The position numbers and the translations under genes were made by a program. This document shows positions 24,659-33,660 of a DNA stretch of 50,259 nucleotides, piece by piece. The notes under the pieces are model-generated. The model was not told the DNA's origin, did no database searches, and worked only from the letters and a program-made list of their open reading frames with translations. The stretch spans positions 1-50,259 of the forward strand of contig NZ_KB291649.1 of the NCBI RefSeq assembly GCF_000320405.1. The letters run 5' to 3'. How positions within the stretch are numbered: the stretch's first letter is position 1; every line of letters begins with the position of its first letter. The DNA is from Clostridium celatum DSM 1785. Lineage in GTDB: Bacteria; Bacillota; Clostridia; Clostridiales; Clostridiaceae.

Positions 24659-25624
24659 CTAATATTCATTACTAAATAATCCAGCACCTTTTATTATCTC
24701 TTGCTCTTCAAACAAACTTAAAACAGCTTCTTCATAATCCCTAGCCTTTTGTGCCTTCTTAATTTTTTTATAGTATTTTTTACTATCAGTAAATATATGA
24801 GCCATATATCCCCAAAGCTCCTTCATCCTATACATTGCATTTTTATCTTCTTTTAATAGCTCTTTATATTCATTAAAAATTTCATCATGAAATTTTTGTA
24901 ATACTTCTTTGCTCATAAAAGTATCATTTTTAATTTCTCCAACTAATCCTGGATTAGCTAATAAGCCTCTTCCTAACATTATTTTATCTACTTGTGGAAA
25001 TATTTTTGTAAATCTATTATAATCTTCCTTTGTAAAAATATCTCCATTATAACATATTGAATGCTTACTTAAAGATAATGCATCTTTAAACACTTCTAAA
25101 TTAGGCGTATTTCCATAGAAGTCTTGTCTAGTTCTAGGATGAATAATTAATTCCTCCAAAGGATACTTATTATAAATGTCTATTAATTTATAAAACTCCT
25201 CTGGACTATCTTTCCCTATTCTAGTTTTTATGGAGATTTTCATATCTTTTATTTTAAATATTTCATCTAAAAATATATCAAGCTCTTCTCTTTTAGCTAA
25301 AAAACCTGAGCCCCTTCCTTTTGAAACAACCGTTCCTGCTGGACATCCTAAATTTAAATTAATTTCATCATATCCCAATTCTTTAAGCTTCTTTGCTGTT
25401 ATAATAAAACCTTCTGAATCATTAGTAAGTATTTGTGGAACTATATTTAAACCTTCATTGTTTTCTGGCTGTAAATCCCTTAATTCTTTAGTTTTAAGAC
25501 TTAAACTTTGATTTGGAACAATAAAAGGTGTAAAGTATTTATCTATATTATGAAAATATTTTTCATAAGCATTTCTATATATATGTCCAGTAATCCCTTC
25601 CATAGGTGCTAAATAATATTTCAT
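24659..25624 (-). CDS. tRNA-dihydrouridine synthase family protein
   Basis: This 321-residue FMN-dependent TIM-barrel enzyme reduces uridines in tRNA. Motifs in order are LAPMEGITGHIYRNAY at the N terminus, EINLNLGCPAGTVVSKGRGSGF with the catalytic Cys near residue 94, ISIKTRIG near 150, ELIIHPRTRQDFYGN near 178-192, CYNGDIF near 210 and MLGRGLLANPGL near 235. This is a complete Dus protein. Which of the DusA/B/C-like site specificities it has cannot be told from sequence alone. The start at 25624 has GGAG ten bases upstream. Confidence 0.92.
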   Translation of the reverse strand: MKYYLAPMEGITGHIYRNAYEKYFHNIDKYFTPFIVPNQSLSLKTKELRDLQPENNEGLNIVPQILTNDSEGFIITAKKLKELGYDEINLNLGCPAGTVVSKGRGSGFLAKREELDIFLDEIFKIKDMKISIKTRIGKDSPEEFYKLIDIYNKYPLEELIIHPRTRQDFYGNTPNLEVFKDALSLSKHSICYNGDIFTKEDYNRFTKIFPQVDKIMLGRGLLANPGLVGEIKNDTFMSKEVLQKFHDEIFNEYKELLKEDKNAMYRMKELWGYMAHIFTDSKKYYKKIKKAQKARDYEEAVLSLFEEQEIIKGAGLFSNEY

Positions 25625-25840
25625 GTAACTACGGCTCCTTTATAAATATTCTAAAAAACATTATATCAGCCAATACTTCTCTTATCTATAGTATAATTTA
25701 CAAGAAATAATATTATCTTTTAATTTTCTCCTTTTATTCCCATTGATTTTTTCTTGTCTAATTTATAATTCATATGTTAAAATAAACTTCATAATATTTG
25801 ATTCTCAAACTATTTGATTTTACTAAAAGGAGATTAAATA

Positions 25841-26794
25841 ATGAAAAAAAAGAAAATTATTAGAGTACTTATAATTACTATTTTAGTTTTTGTTATGCTA
25901 GGGTTAAGCTTTATAGGAAATTATTTTTACAATTTAGCTTTAAATCCTGATACACCTAAAGATATTGTTTTTGGAACACCCGAAGAAGCATCTGAAACAA
26001 GTGGACAAGTATTAGATACTGATATTCAATGGTTATTAACTGAATCTAACTATAGTGATGAAACCATAAACTCATTTGATAATTTAAAGCTGCATGGCTA
26101 TAAAGTTTTAAATCCAAACAACTCAAATAAATGGGTTATTACTGTTCATGGTTATACTAGTGAAGGAATAAATATGAGTTCCTATGCTAAAAACTATTAT
26201 GATATGGGTTATAATGTTCTAATACCTGATTTAAGATCCCATGGTCTAAGCGAAGGTGACTACATCGGTATGGGATGGGATGATAGATTGGATATTATTT
26301 CTTGGATAAATAATATATTAGAAGATAATGCTGATGCTGAAATTATATTACATGGCGTTTCTATGGGTGCTGCTACAGTATCTATGGTATCTGGTGAAGA
26401 CTTACCTTCTAATGTAAAGGCAATAGTTGCTGATTGTGGTTATACTTCTGTTTGGGATGAATTTGCTTATCAGCTAGATGATTTATTTTCTCTACCACAA
26501 TTTCCAATACTTAACGTATCATCTTTAGTATCTAAAGTAAGAGCTGGCTATTTTTTAGGTACTGCTTCTTCTTTAAAACAAGTTGAAAAATCTAAAACTC
26601 CAATTTTATTTATTCATGGAGATAAGGATGACTTTGTTCCTTACTATATGATGGAAGAACTTTACAATGCTACTAGTTCCGAAAAAGAAATGCTTACAAT
26701 AAAAGATGCTGGACACGCTAAATCTTCTGAGGTTGACCCAGAAACTTATTGGACAACAGTATATAATTTTACTAACAAATATATAAGTAACTAA
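25841..26794 (+). CDS. Membrane-anchored alpha/beta hydrolase
   Basis: This 317-residue protein begins with a lysine-rich stretch and one transmembrane segment (residues 7-28), so the body is probably outside the membrane. The hydrolase domain has the oxyanion HGYTSEG near 101, the nucleophile elbow HGVSMGAA near 169, the acid in HGDKDDFVP near 265 and the catalytic His in DAGHAKS near 293. It resembles the YqkD-type hydrolases of Firmicutes. The natural substrate is unknown. AAAGGAG lies nine bases before the ATG. It is a single-gene unit with a strong terminator. Confidence 0.88.
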   Translation: MKKKKIIRVLIITILVFVMLGLSFIGNYFYNLALNPDTPKDIVFGTPEEASETSGQVLDTDIQWLLTESNYSDETINSFDNLKLHGYKVLNPNNSNKWVITVHGYTSEGINMSSYAKNYYDMGYNVLIPDLRSHGLSEGDYIGMGWDDRLDIISWINNILEDNADAEIILHGVSMGAATVSMVSGEDLPSNVKAIVADCGYTSVWDEFAYQLDDLFSLPQFPILNVSSLVSKVRAGYFLGTASSLKQVEKSKTPILFIHGDKDDFVPYYMMEELYNATSSEKEMLTIKDAGHAKSSEVDPETYWTTVYNFTNKYISN

Positions 26795-26810
26795 TTAAAG
26801 TTAATTGAAA

Positions 26811-26848
26811 AAAAGTATGATATAAGCAAAATATTATATCATACTTTT
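26811..26848. terminator. Bidirectional terminator between the hydrolase and U32 genes
   Basis: A 15-bp perfect stem (26811-26825 with 26834-26848) has an 8-base loop. T residues follow on both strands, so it serves the plus-strand hydrolase and the minus-strand U32 operon. Confidence 0.9.
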
Positions 26849-26894
26849 TATAATGTAACTTTAAATATCCTTGTGAACAACTAAATATATACCC

Positions 26895-27881
26895 CTAATA
26901 ATAACATTCTTTGCTACAAGTACTATTGAAAAGCTTGCTTTTTATAGCTTTCTCATAACTTTCTTCACTATCATTATTTTCAAGCATATTAATTGCCTTT
27001 TTTAAACCTATAATATCTTTTTCCATATAATCAATATACTTTCCTCTTCCGACAACCTTAAGATGAGTAACTCCTGCATCTTTTAGTTTTTTTAATGCAC
27101 AAATACCACAACCTGTACTTCCTAAAATATATTCTTCACTCTCATCATTATCTTCAAAACTAATAATTTCATTATTTAATTCTTTATAATAAAGTTGAAG
27201 TTTCTTATGAACTTCTGGAAAATTATTAATCTCACTATTTATTTTTATTAAATCATATGGCATTTTACATAAGTGTGACATTTCATCACAATGTAGTGAA
27301 CTACAAAAAGCTCCACTATAATGACACATTTCATTTAATATAAAAGCTTCATATTGTAAGTTCTTAACTTCATTATTTCTTATACATGATTTCATATCTT
27401 CTATTGTGTTTTTTCTATGAAAAACATATCTAGATATATTAAGCCTATTAAAGAAATCTATAGAAAGACTATTTATTTCAGCACATTCACCACTTAAATG
27501 AATTGAACACTTTATTCCTTTTTCTTTTAAATATAGTATAAGTGCAATATCTGCAATTATAAATTCATCAAAACCAATTTCTATTAAATCTTTCATTATA
27601 TTTGCTATAACTTCATACTGCTCTTCTAAATAATATAAATAATTAAATGTAATACTTACTGGTACCTTATAAACATCTACCATAGCTTTTAGTATTTTCA
27701 TATCTTCTAATGAATTTATTTGAATATTATAATAAAGTACTTCTCTTCTATTTAAGGGGAATAAACTACCATAATACTTATTCCACTCATATGGAACATA
27801 TCCACAAAAAACTTCATCTGCTCCTGCCTTAACTAATCTAATATAATCATCAATACTTCCCATGCCAGCTACTATCTTCAT
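26895..27881 (-). CDS. U32-family peptidase-like protein (UbiU/YhbU-related)
   Basis: This 328-residue protein matches the U32 (collagenase-like, COG0826) family: GSIDDYIRLVKAGADEVFCGYVP at the N terminus, GFDEFIIADIALILYLKEKG near 105-124 and a cysteine-rich region (MCHYSGAFCSSLHCDEMSHLC) near 186-206, then GSTGCGICALKKL near 258. In UbiU, RlhA and TrhP four cysteines in this region bind a [4Fe-4S] cluster, and the proteins work in O2-independent hydroxylations of tRNA, rRNA or quinones. It also ends in a short CSKEC. It is the last gene of a trio that also encodes a second U32-like protein. Confidence 0.8.
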   Translation of the reverse strand: MKIVAGMGSIDDYIRLVKAGADEVFCGYVPYEWNKYYGSLFPLNRREVLYYNIQINSLEDMKILKAMVDVYKVPVSITFNYLYYLEEQYEVIANIMKDLIEIGFDEFIIADIALILYLKEKGIKCSIHLSGECAEINSLSIDFFNRLNISRYVFHRKNTIEDMKSCIRNNEVKNLQYEAFILNEMCHYSGAFCSSLHCDEMSHLCKMPYDLIKINSEINNFPEVHKKLQLYYKELNNEIISFEDNDESEEYILGSTGCGICALKKLKDAGVTHLKVVGRGKYIDYMEKDIIGLKKAINMLENNDSEESYEKAIKSKLFNSTCSKECYY

Positions 27882-27903
27882 TTTATTTTGTCCTCTTCTA
27901 TCT

Positions 27904-29244
27904 TTAAATAAAGTTTAATAAAATTCTATCTATTCCTTCATTAATATATTGCTCTAACTTTTTTGAATCTTTTAATAATGTATCATCTAATGAAAATAAG
28001 GAATTATATCTTCCAATGATTTTTAAATGCTTTGGATATGAAAATACATAATCATTACAGTACATAGGACATCCCATTGCAAGTTTTTGCTTACCTCTTT
28101 CCATTGTTGTACACTTTGCATATAAGGTACAATATTGTGATGTATTAGTAACATAAAAAGGTAGATGTAAAGTATGCTTCCCTTTCGCAATATTTATCTT
28201 ATATCCACAACTTTCATACTCATACCTATATATATTATTTTCTCTTAAAAACTCACTAAATATCTTACTATTAAGACTGTTATTACCTATTAAATTTTTA
28301 TTTTCAGAATATCCATTTTTATAAATATATCTAGGATCTTTTTTTCTTTTATTTAATAAAACTCCTAATGATAAAGTTAAATAATTCTCTTTATTTTCTA
28401 TTAACTTTAACATTCCCCAATCATTTATTACTATTTCTATTTTCTTATTATTTTCAATACACCAATTATATATTTCATTTATTATATCTTTAATATTATC
28501 AATATAACATTCTCTAATATATGTAAAGCAAACTGTAACTTCTAAATCTTCCTTCGTTGCTTTTCTTATTATATCCATAAGCATTTTCTTCTTTGGAAAT
28601 AAGTTATGACAAAACTCATTTCCAATATAAATTCTTGATATCTTTTTATTAAAAAGTTTATGATTTTCAATAAAATTTTCTTTTAAATAATTACTCATAA
28701 ATTCATTTATATTCATATTTAAATATTTTTTATATAAATTATAATTATCTATATTAACTGCTATCTCTAGTAAATTTAAAATGCTTTCATTGAAGTTATC
28801 ATAATTTAAATTAGCCATCCATTTTTGTTTTTGAGTTATATAATCCTCATAAAAATCATAATCTTCCTCTGAAGGATATCCCACCATATCTTTTGAAAAA
28901 TCATTTCCATCACTATAAGTCTTTAATCTAATATATCTTGTATAATTACTAAAAGCCTTTCTTACATTTTTTAAATACATTTCATCATTAATAGAAAAAA
29001 CATAAGTTATATAAAACTCATGCTTTACCTTATTTATTAAATCATATTGCTCTATAGCAATTTCTTCATATTTATTTTCATCAAATATATAAAATGCCAC
29101 TTTTAATTGTCTTATATCTTCTATTTCTTGTGCTAATCTTACAGTCAAGGTTTTAGGAGATATTTTTACTATTCTTACTTCCTTGTTATTTAGCAAGCAA
29201 GTTATTAATCCTGCTGGTAATAATTCAACTTCTTCTCTTTCCAA
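27904..29244 (-). CDS. Long U32-like protein with extra N-terminal domain
   Basis: This 446-residue protein has no family I know end to end. From about residue 200, RIYIGNEFCHNLFPKKKML, EVTVCFTYIRECYIDNI, EIVINDWGMLKLIENK and LSLGVLLNKRKKDPRYIY are the motif pattern of UbiV-like U32 proteins. Cysteines in SQYCTLYAKC...GCPMYC near 380-412 complete a likely [4Fe-4S] set. The first 120 residues are a separate beta-rich domain of unknown type, perhaps PilZ-like; residues 120-200 are helical. It is 23 bases upstream of the second U32 gene and three bases downstream of the phosphoesterase gene, so the three are one operon. Function is not known. Confidence 0.65.
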   Translation of the reverse strand: MEREEVELLPAGLITCLLNNKEVRIVKISPKTLTVRLAQEIEDIRQLKVAFYIFDENKYEEIAIEQYDLINKVKHEFYITYVFSINDEMYLKNVRKAFSNYTRYIRLKTYSDGNDFSKDMVGYPSEEDYDFYEDYITQKQKWMANLNYDNFNESILNLLEIAVNIDNYNLYKKYLNMNINEFMSNYLKENFIENHKLFNKKISRIYIGNEFCHNLFPKKKMLMDIIRKATKEDLEVTVCFTYIRECYIDNIKDIINEIYNWCIENNKKIEIVINDWGMLKLIENKENYLTLSLGVLLNKRKKDPRYIYKNGYSENKNLIGNNSLNSKIFSEFLRENNIYRYEYESCGYKINIAKGKHTLHLPFYVTNTSQYCTLYAKCTTMERGKQKLAMGCPMYCNDYVFSYPKHLKIIGRYNSLFSLDDTLLKDSKKLEQYINEGIDRILLNFI

Positions 29245-29247
29245 AAT

Positions 29248-30351
29248 TTATTTCCTCACAATATCAATTACTACATATTCACAATGTTTTTCTGTTCTTA
29301 ATGGATATCCCCATCCCGCTATTCCACATGATACTATTACATCCATATCATCTTTTTTCTCATATCCATATTCAATTTCATTAATGTTAAATAGCTCCAT
29401 TAATTGTCCTAATGGCCATATTTGACCATAATGTGTATGTCCCGAAAGCATTAAATCATATCCACTTTCACTATTTTCTTTTAATTCACATGGTTCATGA
29501 TCAACTATTATTTTGTAATATTCATCACTTACCTCTTTTGATAATTCTTGTGATGACTTTCTACTTTCATTTACATAAGACCTATCTTTTCTTCCTATTA
29601 TACATACTTCATTATTTATTTCATATATATCATCTGCAAGTATTTTTATTCCAGAATCTATTATTGCTTCCTCTAACTCTTCTTCAGTATAATTAGGATC
29701 TACTGTATATGTAGATTTGTCATGATTACCATATACGTAATATATACCATATTTACTTTTAATCGTAGATAATATTTTAAATGCTTCTTGCATTTCATTT
29801 AAGGTTGTGCTTTCATCAACAATATCTCCACCTAATATTACTATATCTGCATTAGTTTTTGATATTTTATCACAATATTTTTGTAGAATATCGTTATTCA
29901 TTTTACTTCCAAAATGCAAGTCTGATATAAAACTAACTCTATATCCTTCACTTATAATATTTTTATTGGTATATACAGTATAATCTTTTTCAATTATATT
30001 ATAAAAATTTATATATCCATAAACAATTAAAATTGCTGTTAATGATAATGGTATAATTCCACTTCTATAAATTACACTAATAAAGCTATTATTAATAAAT
30101 TTTCTTACAATGAAATAAACTAATTCAACTACCCATGCAATTATGACAATATGAAATACTACAACTGCCCATGTTCCCCAAACCTTTAATGCTGGTATCA
30201 TTACAATAAAAGTTAGTAGTAAATTTATAATCTTCTTTTTCTTAATTTTTCTATCCTTAATAAGCAAATCTAAAATTCTTCTAATAAAAATATACATATA
30301 TATTCCCAAAGGAATCATAAATATTAATGGTAATACAATATAGAAAAACAT
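29248..30351 (-). CDS. Membrane-anchored metallophosphoesterase
   Basis: This 367-residue protein has about four hydrophobic segments in the first 130 residues, followed by a calcineurin-like phosphoesterase domain. The metal-binding motifs are FISDLHFGSKMN near 139-150, VILGGDIVD near 170-178, YGNHDKS near 203 and LSGHTHYGQIWP near 295-306. This is the layout of YkuE/YaeI-type phosphodiesterases. It is the first gene of the operon with the two U32-like proteins; the link between them is unknown. Confidence 0.88.
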   Translation of the reverse strand: MFFYIVLPLIFMIPLGIYMYIFIRRILDLLIKDRKIKKKKIINLLLTFIVMIPALKVWGTWAVVVFHIVIIAWVVELVYFIVRKFINNSFISVIYRSGIIPLSLTAILIVYGYINFYNIIEKDYTVYTNKNIISEGYRVSFISDLHFGSKMNNDILQKYCDKISKTNADIVILGGDIVDESTTLNEMQEAFKILSTIKSKYGIYYVYGNHDKSTYTVDPNYTEEELEEAIIDSGIKILADDIYEINNEVCIIGRKDRSYVNESRKSSQELSKEVSDEYYKIIVDHEPCELKENSESGYDLMLSGHTHYGQIWPLGQLMELFNINEIEYGYEKKDDMDVIVSCGIAGWGYPLRTEKHCEYVVIDIVRK

Positions 30352-30632
30352 CTCATACCCCTTCCTTCTATCTAATGTTTCTTACCCAATATTTCTTTTC
30401 ATATTATTAAAAACTTAATTTTTTATAGATGAATATTATTTACTAATATATTTATTTCTATCCTATTTTATACAAAATAAACTATTTAATAATATTGCTA
30501 TGTTATAAAACACTTCTTATCAAATAACAAATTTTTCTTACTTGCACAGCTATTCAATGAAGATTATACTTATATTGGTAACATATTCTTTACTATGTAG
30601 TAATAATAAGTGATGTAATGAAAGGAATATAT

Positions 30633-32033
30633 ATGAGAAAAAAAGATATATTAGAATTAAAAAAGCGTTTTAAAAAAGACCACTGTACTTTTACTAAAAT
30701 GTGTGGCTGCTATGTTAATGGCGAAAAAAATATCCTTTTAAAATTTAGAGAAACATTTTTAAACTTAGAAGAAGATGATTATTTTAAATATTTAGAAATT
30801 GCGAAAAAAGTTCTATCAGGAACTATTGGAAATAATCTTTTAGAGCTTAATTTTGAGCTAAACGAAGAGTTTGTAAATGAAAAACAAATGTCTTTTATGC
30901 AACTAAAAAATAGTCAATTAAAAGATGATTCTTTGCTTGATAATTTTTATAATTCAATAATAGAAAATTCTGACTATACAGGCAACTTTCTAATACTTAT
31001 TTTCCATGATACTTATGATATCATCACTAAAACTAAAGATAATGCTAAATTAGATGAATCTGAAGAGGTCTATGAATATATTTTATGTGCAATATGTCCT
31101 GTTGAACTTTCTAAGGCTGGTCTTAGATATTTTGAAGAAGACAATGCAATAAAATCACGTACAAGAGACTGGATTGTTGAAGCTCCAAGTAACGGTTTTG
31201 TATTTCCAGCATTTATAAATCGTAGTACAGATGTTAATTCTATTATGTACTATACTAAAAATGCAAAAGATACTCATCCTGAATTAATGGAAAATGCTTT
31301 AGGATGTCCTTCAAAACAAACTAATACTGAGAAGAAAGTATTATTTAATGATATTGTTCGTGATGCTCTGGGTCCTGATGAGAAGAAAGCTGAACATTTC
31401 TTTATGGAAATTCAAGAAAGCCTTAATAATAAAATAGAAGAACATAATATTATACATGAAGATAGTGATGAACCTGTAATTTTAACTAATGACATTATTC
31501 AAGATATTTTGTCTGAAAGTGGAGTTCCAGAAGAAATTACTACCGAAATTGAAAAATCGTATAACGAAAACTTTGGAGATACTCCTCCTCTTGCAGAAAT
31601 ATTAATAGATAATAAAGCACTTGCTGCAAAGGCTCAAAAGAAGAAAGAAGAAATGCTTGAAAAACAAGTAAGAATACTTCAAAATAAATTAGAAATAGTT
31701 CAAGAAAGCTTAATAACTTCTTCTGAAAAATCTCTAGAAGAAGCCCCTACTAATTCAACTGAGTTATCTTCTGATTTATCTACAGTTAATGATATTGAAA
31801 ATGATACTGTAATAGCTAAAACTGAAGATGAAATAGATTCTCATATTGATATTAATATTAATGATACTTTAGAAGATACTACTGAAGATTTAAATGCTGA
31901 CATTGTAGTTAAAGTAAATCCTGAAAAAGTAGAGCAAATAGAAACAAAAATAATTGATGGTAAAAAATATATTGTTATTCCTATTGATGACAATGAACAA
32001 GCCAATGTTAATGGTATAGAAACTTTACTTTAA
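30633..32033 (+). CDS. DUF4317 domain protein
   Basis: This 466-residue protein starts MRKKDILELKKRFKKDHCTFTKMCGCYVN, the signature of the DUF4317 family of Firmicutes. Family function is unknown. The last 120 residues are acidic, rich in Glu, Thr and Asp, and contain a coiled-coil-like stretch (KKKEEMLEKQVRILQNKLEIVQESL near 340-365). I place the start at 30633 because AAAGGA lies six bases before it, not at the ATG five codons earlier. It is a single-gene unit ending in a bidirectional terminator. Confidence 0.85.
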   Translation: MRKKDILELKKRFKKDHCTFTKMCGCYVNGEKNILLKFRETFLNLEEDDYFKYLEIAKKVLSGTIGNNLLELNFELNEEFVNEKQMSFMQLKNSQLKDDSLLDNFYNSIIENSDYTGNFLILIFHDTYDIITKTKDNAKLDESEEVYEYILCAICPVELSKAGLRYFEEDNAIKSRTRDWIVEAPSNGFVFPAFINRSTDVNSIMYYTKNAKDTHPELMENALGCPSKQTNTEKKVLFNDIVRDALGPDEKKAEHFFMEIQESLNNKIEEHNIIHEDSDEPVILTNDIIQDILSESGVPEEITTEIEKSYNENFGDTPPLAEILIDNKALAAKAQKKKEEMLEKQVRILQNKLEIVQESLITSSEKSLEEAPTNSTELSSDLSTVNDIENDTVIAKTEDEIDSHIDININDTLEDTTEDLNADIVVKVNPEKVEQIETKIIDGKKYIVIPIDDNEQANVNGIETLL

Positions 32034-32039
32034 AGCTTT

Positions 32040-32096
32040 ATAAAGGCAACATTAAAATTATGAATAAAATCAATTTCGATGTTGCCTTTATATAAC
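32040..32096. terminator. Bidirectional terminator between the DUF4317 and aldo/keto reductase genes
   Basis: A 14-bp stem (TATAAAGGCAACAT with ATGTTGCCTTTATA) encloses a loop of about 25 bases between two convergent genes. T residues follow on the plus strand, so it probably serves both. Confidence 0.8.
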
Positions 32097-32105
32097 TCTT
32101 TTTTA

Positions 32106-32945
32106 TTACTTATCAAACTCAAGATATGTTGAATTTTGTGGTGGTGTTGATACTGATATACTATCTCCTTCATTTAAGCTATTTATTGCATTCATATCAT
32201 CTGCTGAAAGTTCAAAATCAAAAATATCTAAATTTTCTTTTATTCTACCTTCATTTGATGATTTAGGTATAGGTATAATTCCTCTTTGAATATGCCATCT
32301 TAATACTATTTGAGCGATAGTCTTTTTATATTTTTCTGATAAACCTATTATCAGCTCATTTGAAAATATTCTCCCCCTCATTATAGGACTCCATGCAACT
32401 AATTGTATATTATTATCATTGCAATAATCTAATAAATATTCTTTTGAGCTTTGAGGGTGTAATTCAACTTGATTTACCATTGGCATTATTTCTGCAGTTT
32501 TTTTAAGTTCTTCCAAATGTCCTATTTTAAAATTACAAACTCCTATTGCCTTTACTTTTCCTTCTTTATAAAGATCTTCAAAAGCTCTCCATGTTTCAGC
32601 ATTTAACTTATTTGGCCAATGTATTAAATATAAATCAATATATTCCACTTGTAATCTTTCTAATGACTTATTAAAAGCTTCAATAGTTTTTTTATACCCA
32701 TGATCATCATTCCAAAGCTTTGTAACTAAAAATATTTCTTCTCTCTTTATATTACTTTGCTTTATACCATTACCAATACCAACTTCATTTCCATAAAAAG
32801 ATGCAGTATCTATTTGTCTATAGCCTGTTTCTAACGCATACTTTATTATTTTAGCTGTTTCTTCATCACTTCCAGATTTATATGTTCCAAATCCTATACT
32901 TGGCATCTTAACCCCATTGCTTAATACTCTAAACTCTTCATTCAT
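32106..32945 (-). CDS. Aldo/keto reductase
   Basis: This 279-residue NADPH-dependent aldehyde/ketone reductase has the TIM-barrel motifs of the AKR5-like group: GFGTYKSG near 20, the catalytic Tyr in RQIDTASFYGNEVGIG, the Lys in VTKLWNDDHGY, the His in LYLIHWPNK, then VNQVELHPQ and PIPKSSNEGRIKEN for the cofactor. I use the start at 32945, preceded by GGTAGGG at eight bases, rather than the ATG seven codons upstream. It follows rpiA after ten bases, so it shares its operon. The substrate is unknown; context suggests a sugar. Confidence 0.93.
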   Translation of the reverse strand: MNEEFRVLSNGVKMPSIGFGTYKSGSDEETAKIIKYALETGYRQIDTASFYGNEVGIGNGIKQSNIKREEIFLVTKLWNDDHGYKKTIEAFNKSLERLQVEYIDLYLIHWPNKLNAETWRAFEDLYKEGKVKAIGVCNFKIGHLEELKKTAEIMPMVNQVELHPQSSKEYLLDYCNDNNIQLVAWSPIMRGRIFSNELIIGLSEKYKKTIAQIVLRWHIQRGIIPIPKSSNEGRIKENLDIFDFELSADDMNAINSLNEGDSISVSTPPQNSTYLEFDK

Positions 32946-32955
32946 AACAAAATCC

Positions 32956-33627
32956 CTACCTTTCACACTCTATTATTCTTATTCCATTTTCAGATGCAAC
33001 TAATGCCTTTGTTGCTATATTATAAAATAGAGAAGTATCTAAAACTCCAACTATTCTTTTTAAACTATCATTTAATTTACATATATCTCCGATATCCTTG
33101 CCATCAAACTCTACATCCATAAGAAATAATCCATTATCACTAATAGCAAATCCATCTTTCGCACTACTGCTTCTCATGTTAGGCTTACCACCTAATGCTT
33201 TTATATTTTTTTCAACCAAAGACTTACTTTCAGGTAATATTTCTAAAACAATTGGATACTTAAATTCAAGCTTAGAAGAAACCTTACTTTCATCTACAAG
33301 TAATATATACTCATCAGCCATAGATGCTATTATCTTTTCCTTTGTATGAATTCCTCCACCACTTTTTAGTGCCACTAAATCATTGTCTACTTCATCACAC
33401 CCATCAAAGGCAACAGATATTGAATCTACAGCCCAAGTTGGTAATACTTTTAGTCCATTTTCAATACAAAGTTTTTCAGTTTTAAATGAAGGGGTAACAA
33501 CTTCAACCTCTAATCCAGATTCTTTAATATAAGAAACTAGATAGGAAATAGTACTTCCTCCTCCAAGTCCAATAATAGATTTATCCTTAATATATTTTAA
33601 AGCTTCCTTTGCACATGCTTTTTTCAA
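32956..33627 (-). CDS. rpiA: Ribose-5-phosphate isomerase A
   Basis: RpiA interconverts ribose-5-phosphate and ribulose-5-phosphate in the pentose phosphate pathway. The 223-residue protein has GLGGGSTISYLV near residue 21, FDGCDEVDNDLVALKSGGGIHTKEK near 74-98, and NGLFLMDVEF near 165-174. These match the RpiA motifs GLGTGST, DGADE and KGGGG with some substitutions (Gly for Thr, Cys for Ala), so it is a slightly diverged member. It sits between an RpiR-family regulator and an aldo/keto reductase. Confidence 0.88.
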   Translation of the reverse strand: MKKACAKEALKYIKDKSIIGLGGGSTISYLVSYIKESGLEVEVVTPSFKTEKLCIENGLKVLPTWAVDSISVAFDGCDEVDNDLVALKSGGGIHTKEKIIASMADEYILLVDESKVSSKLEFKYPIVLEILPESKSLVEKNIKALGGKPNMRSSSAKDGFAISDNGLFLMDVEFDGKDIGDICKLNDSLKRIVGVLDTSLFYNIATKALVASENGIRIIECER

Positions 33628-33660
33628 ATTCTACACTCTCCCTGTAATCTTACTTGTAAT

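Noticed and set aside
27274..27290. TGTGA and TCACA separated by seven bases
   Set aside because: The spacing is seven, not six, and it lies inside the U32 coding sequence with no promoter nearby.
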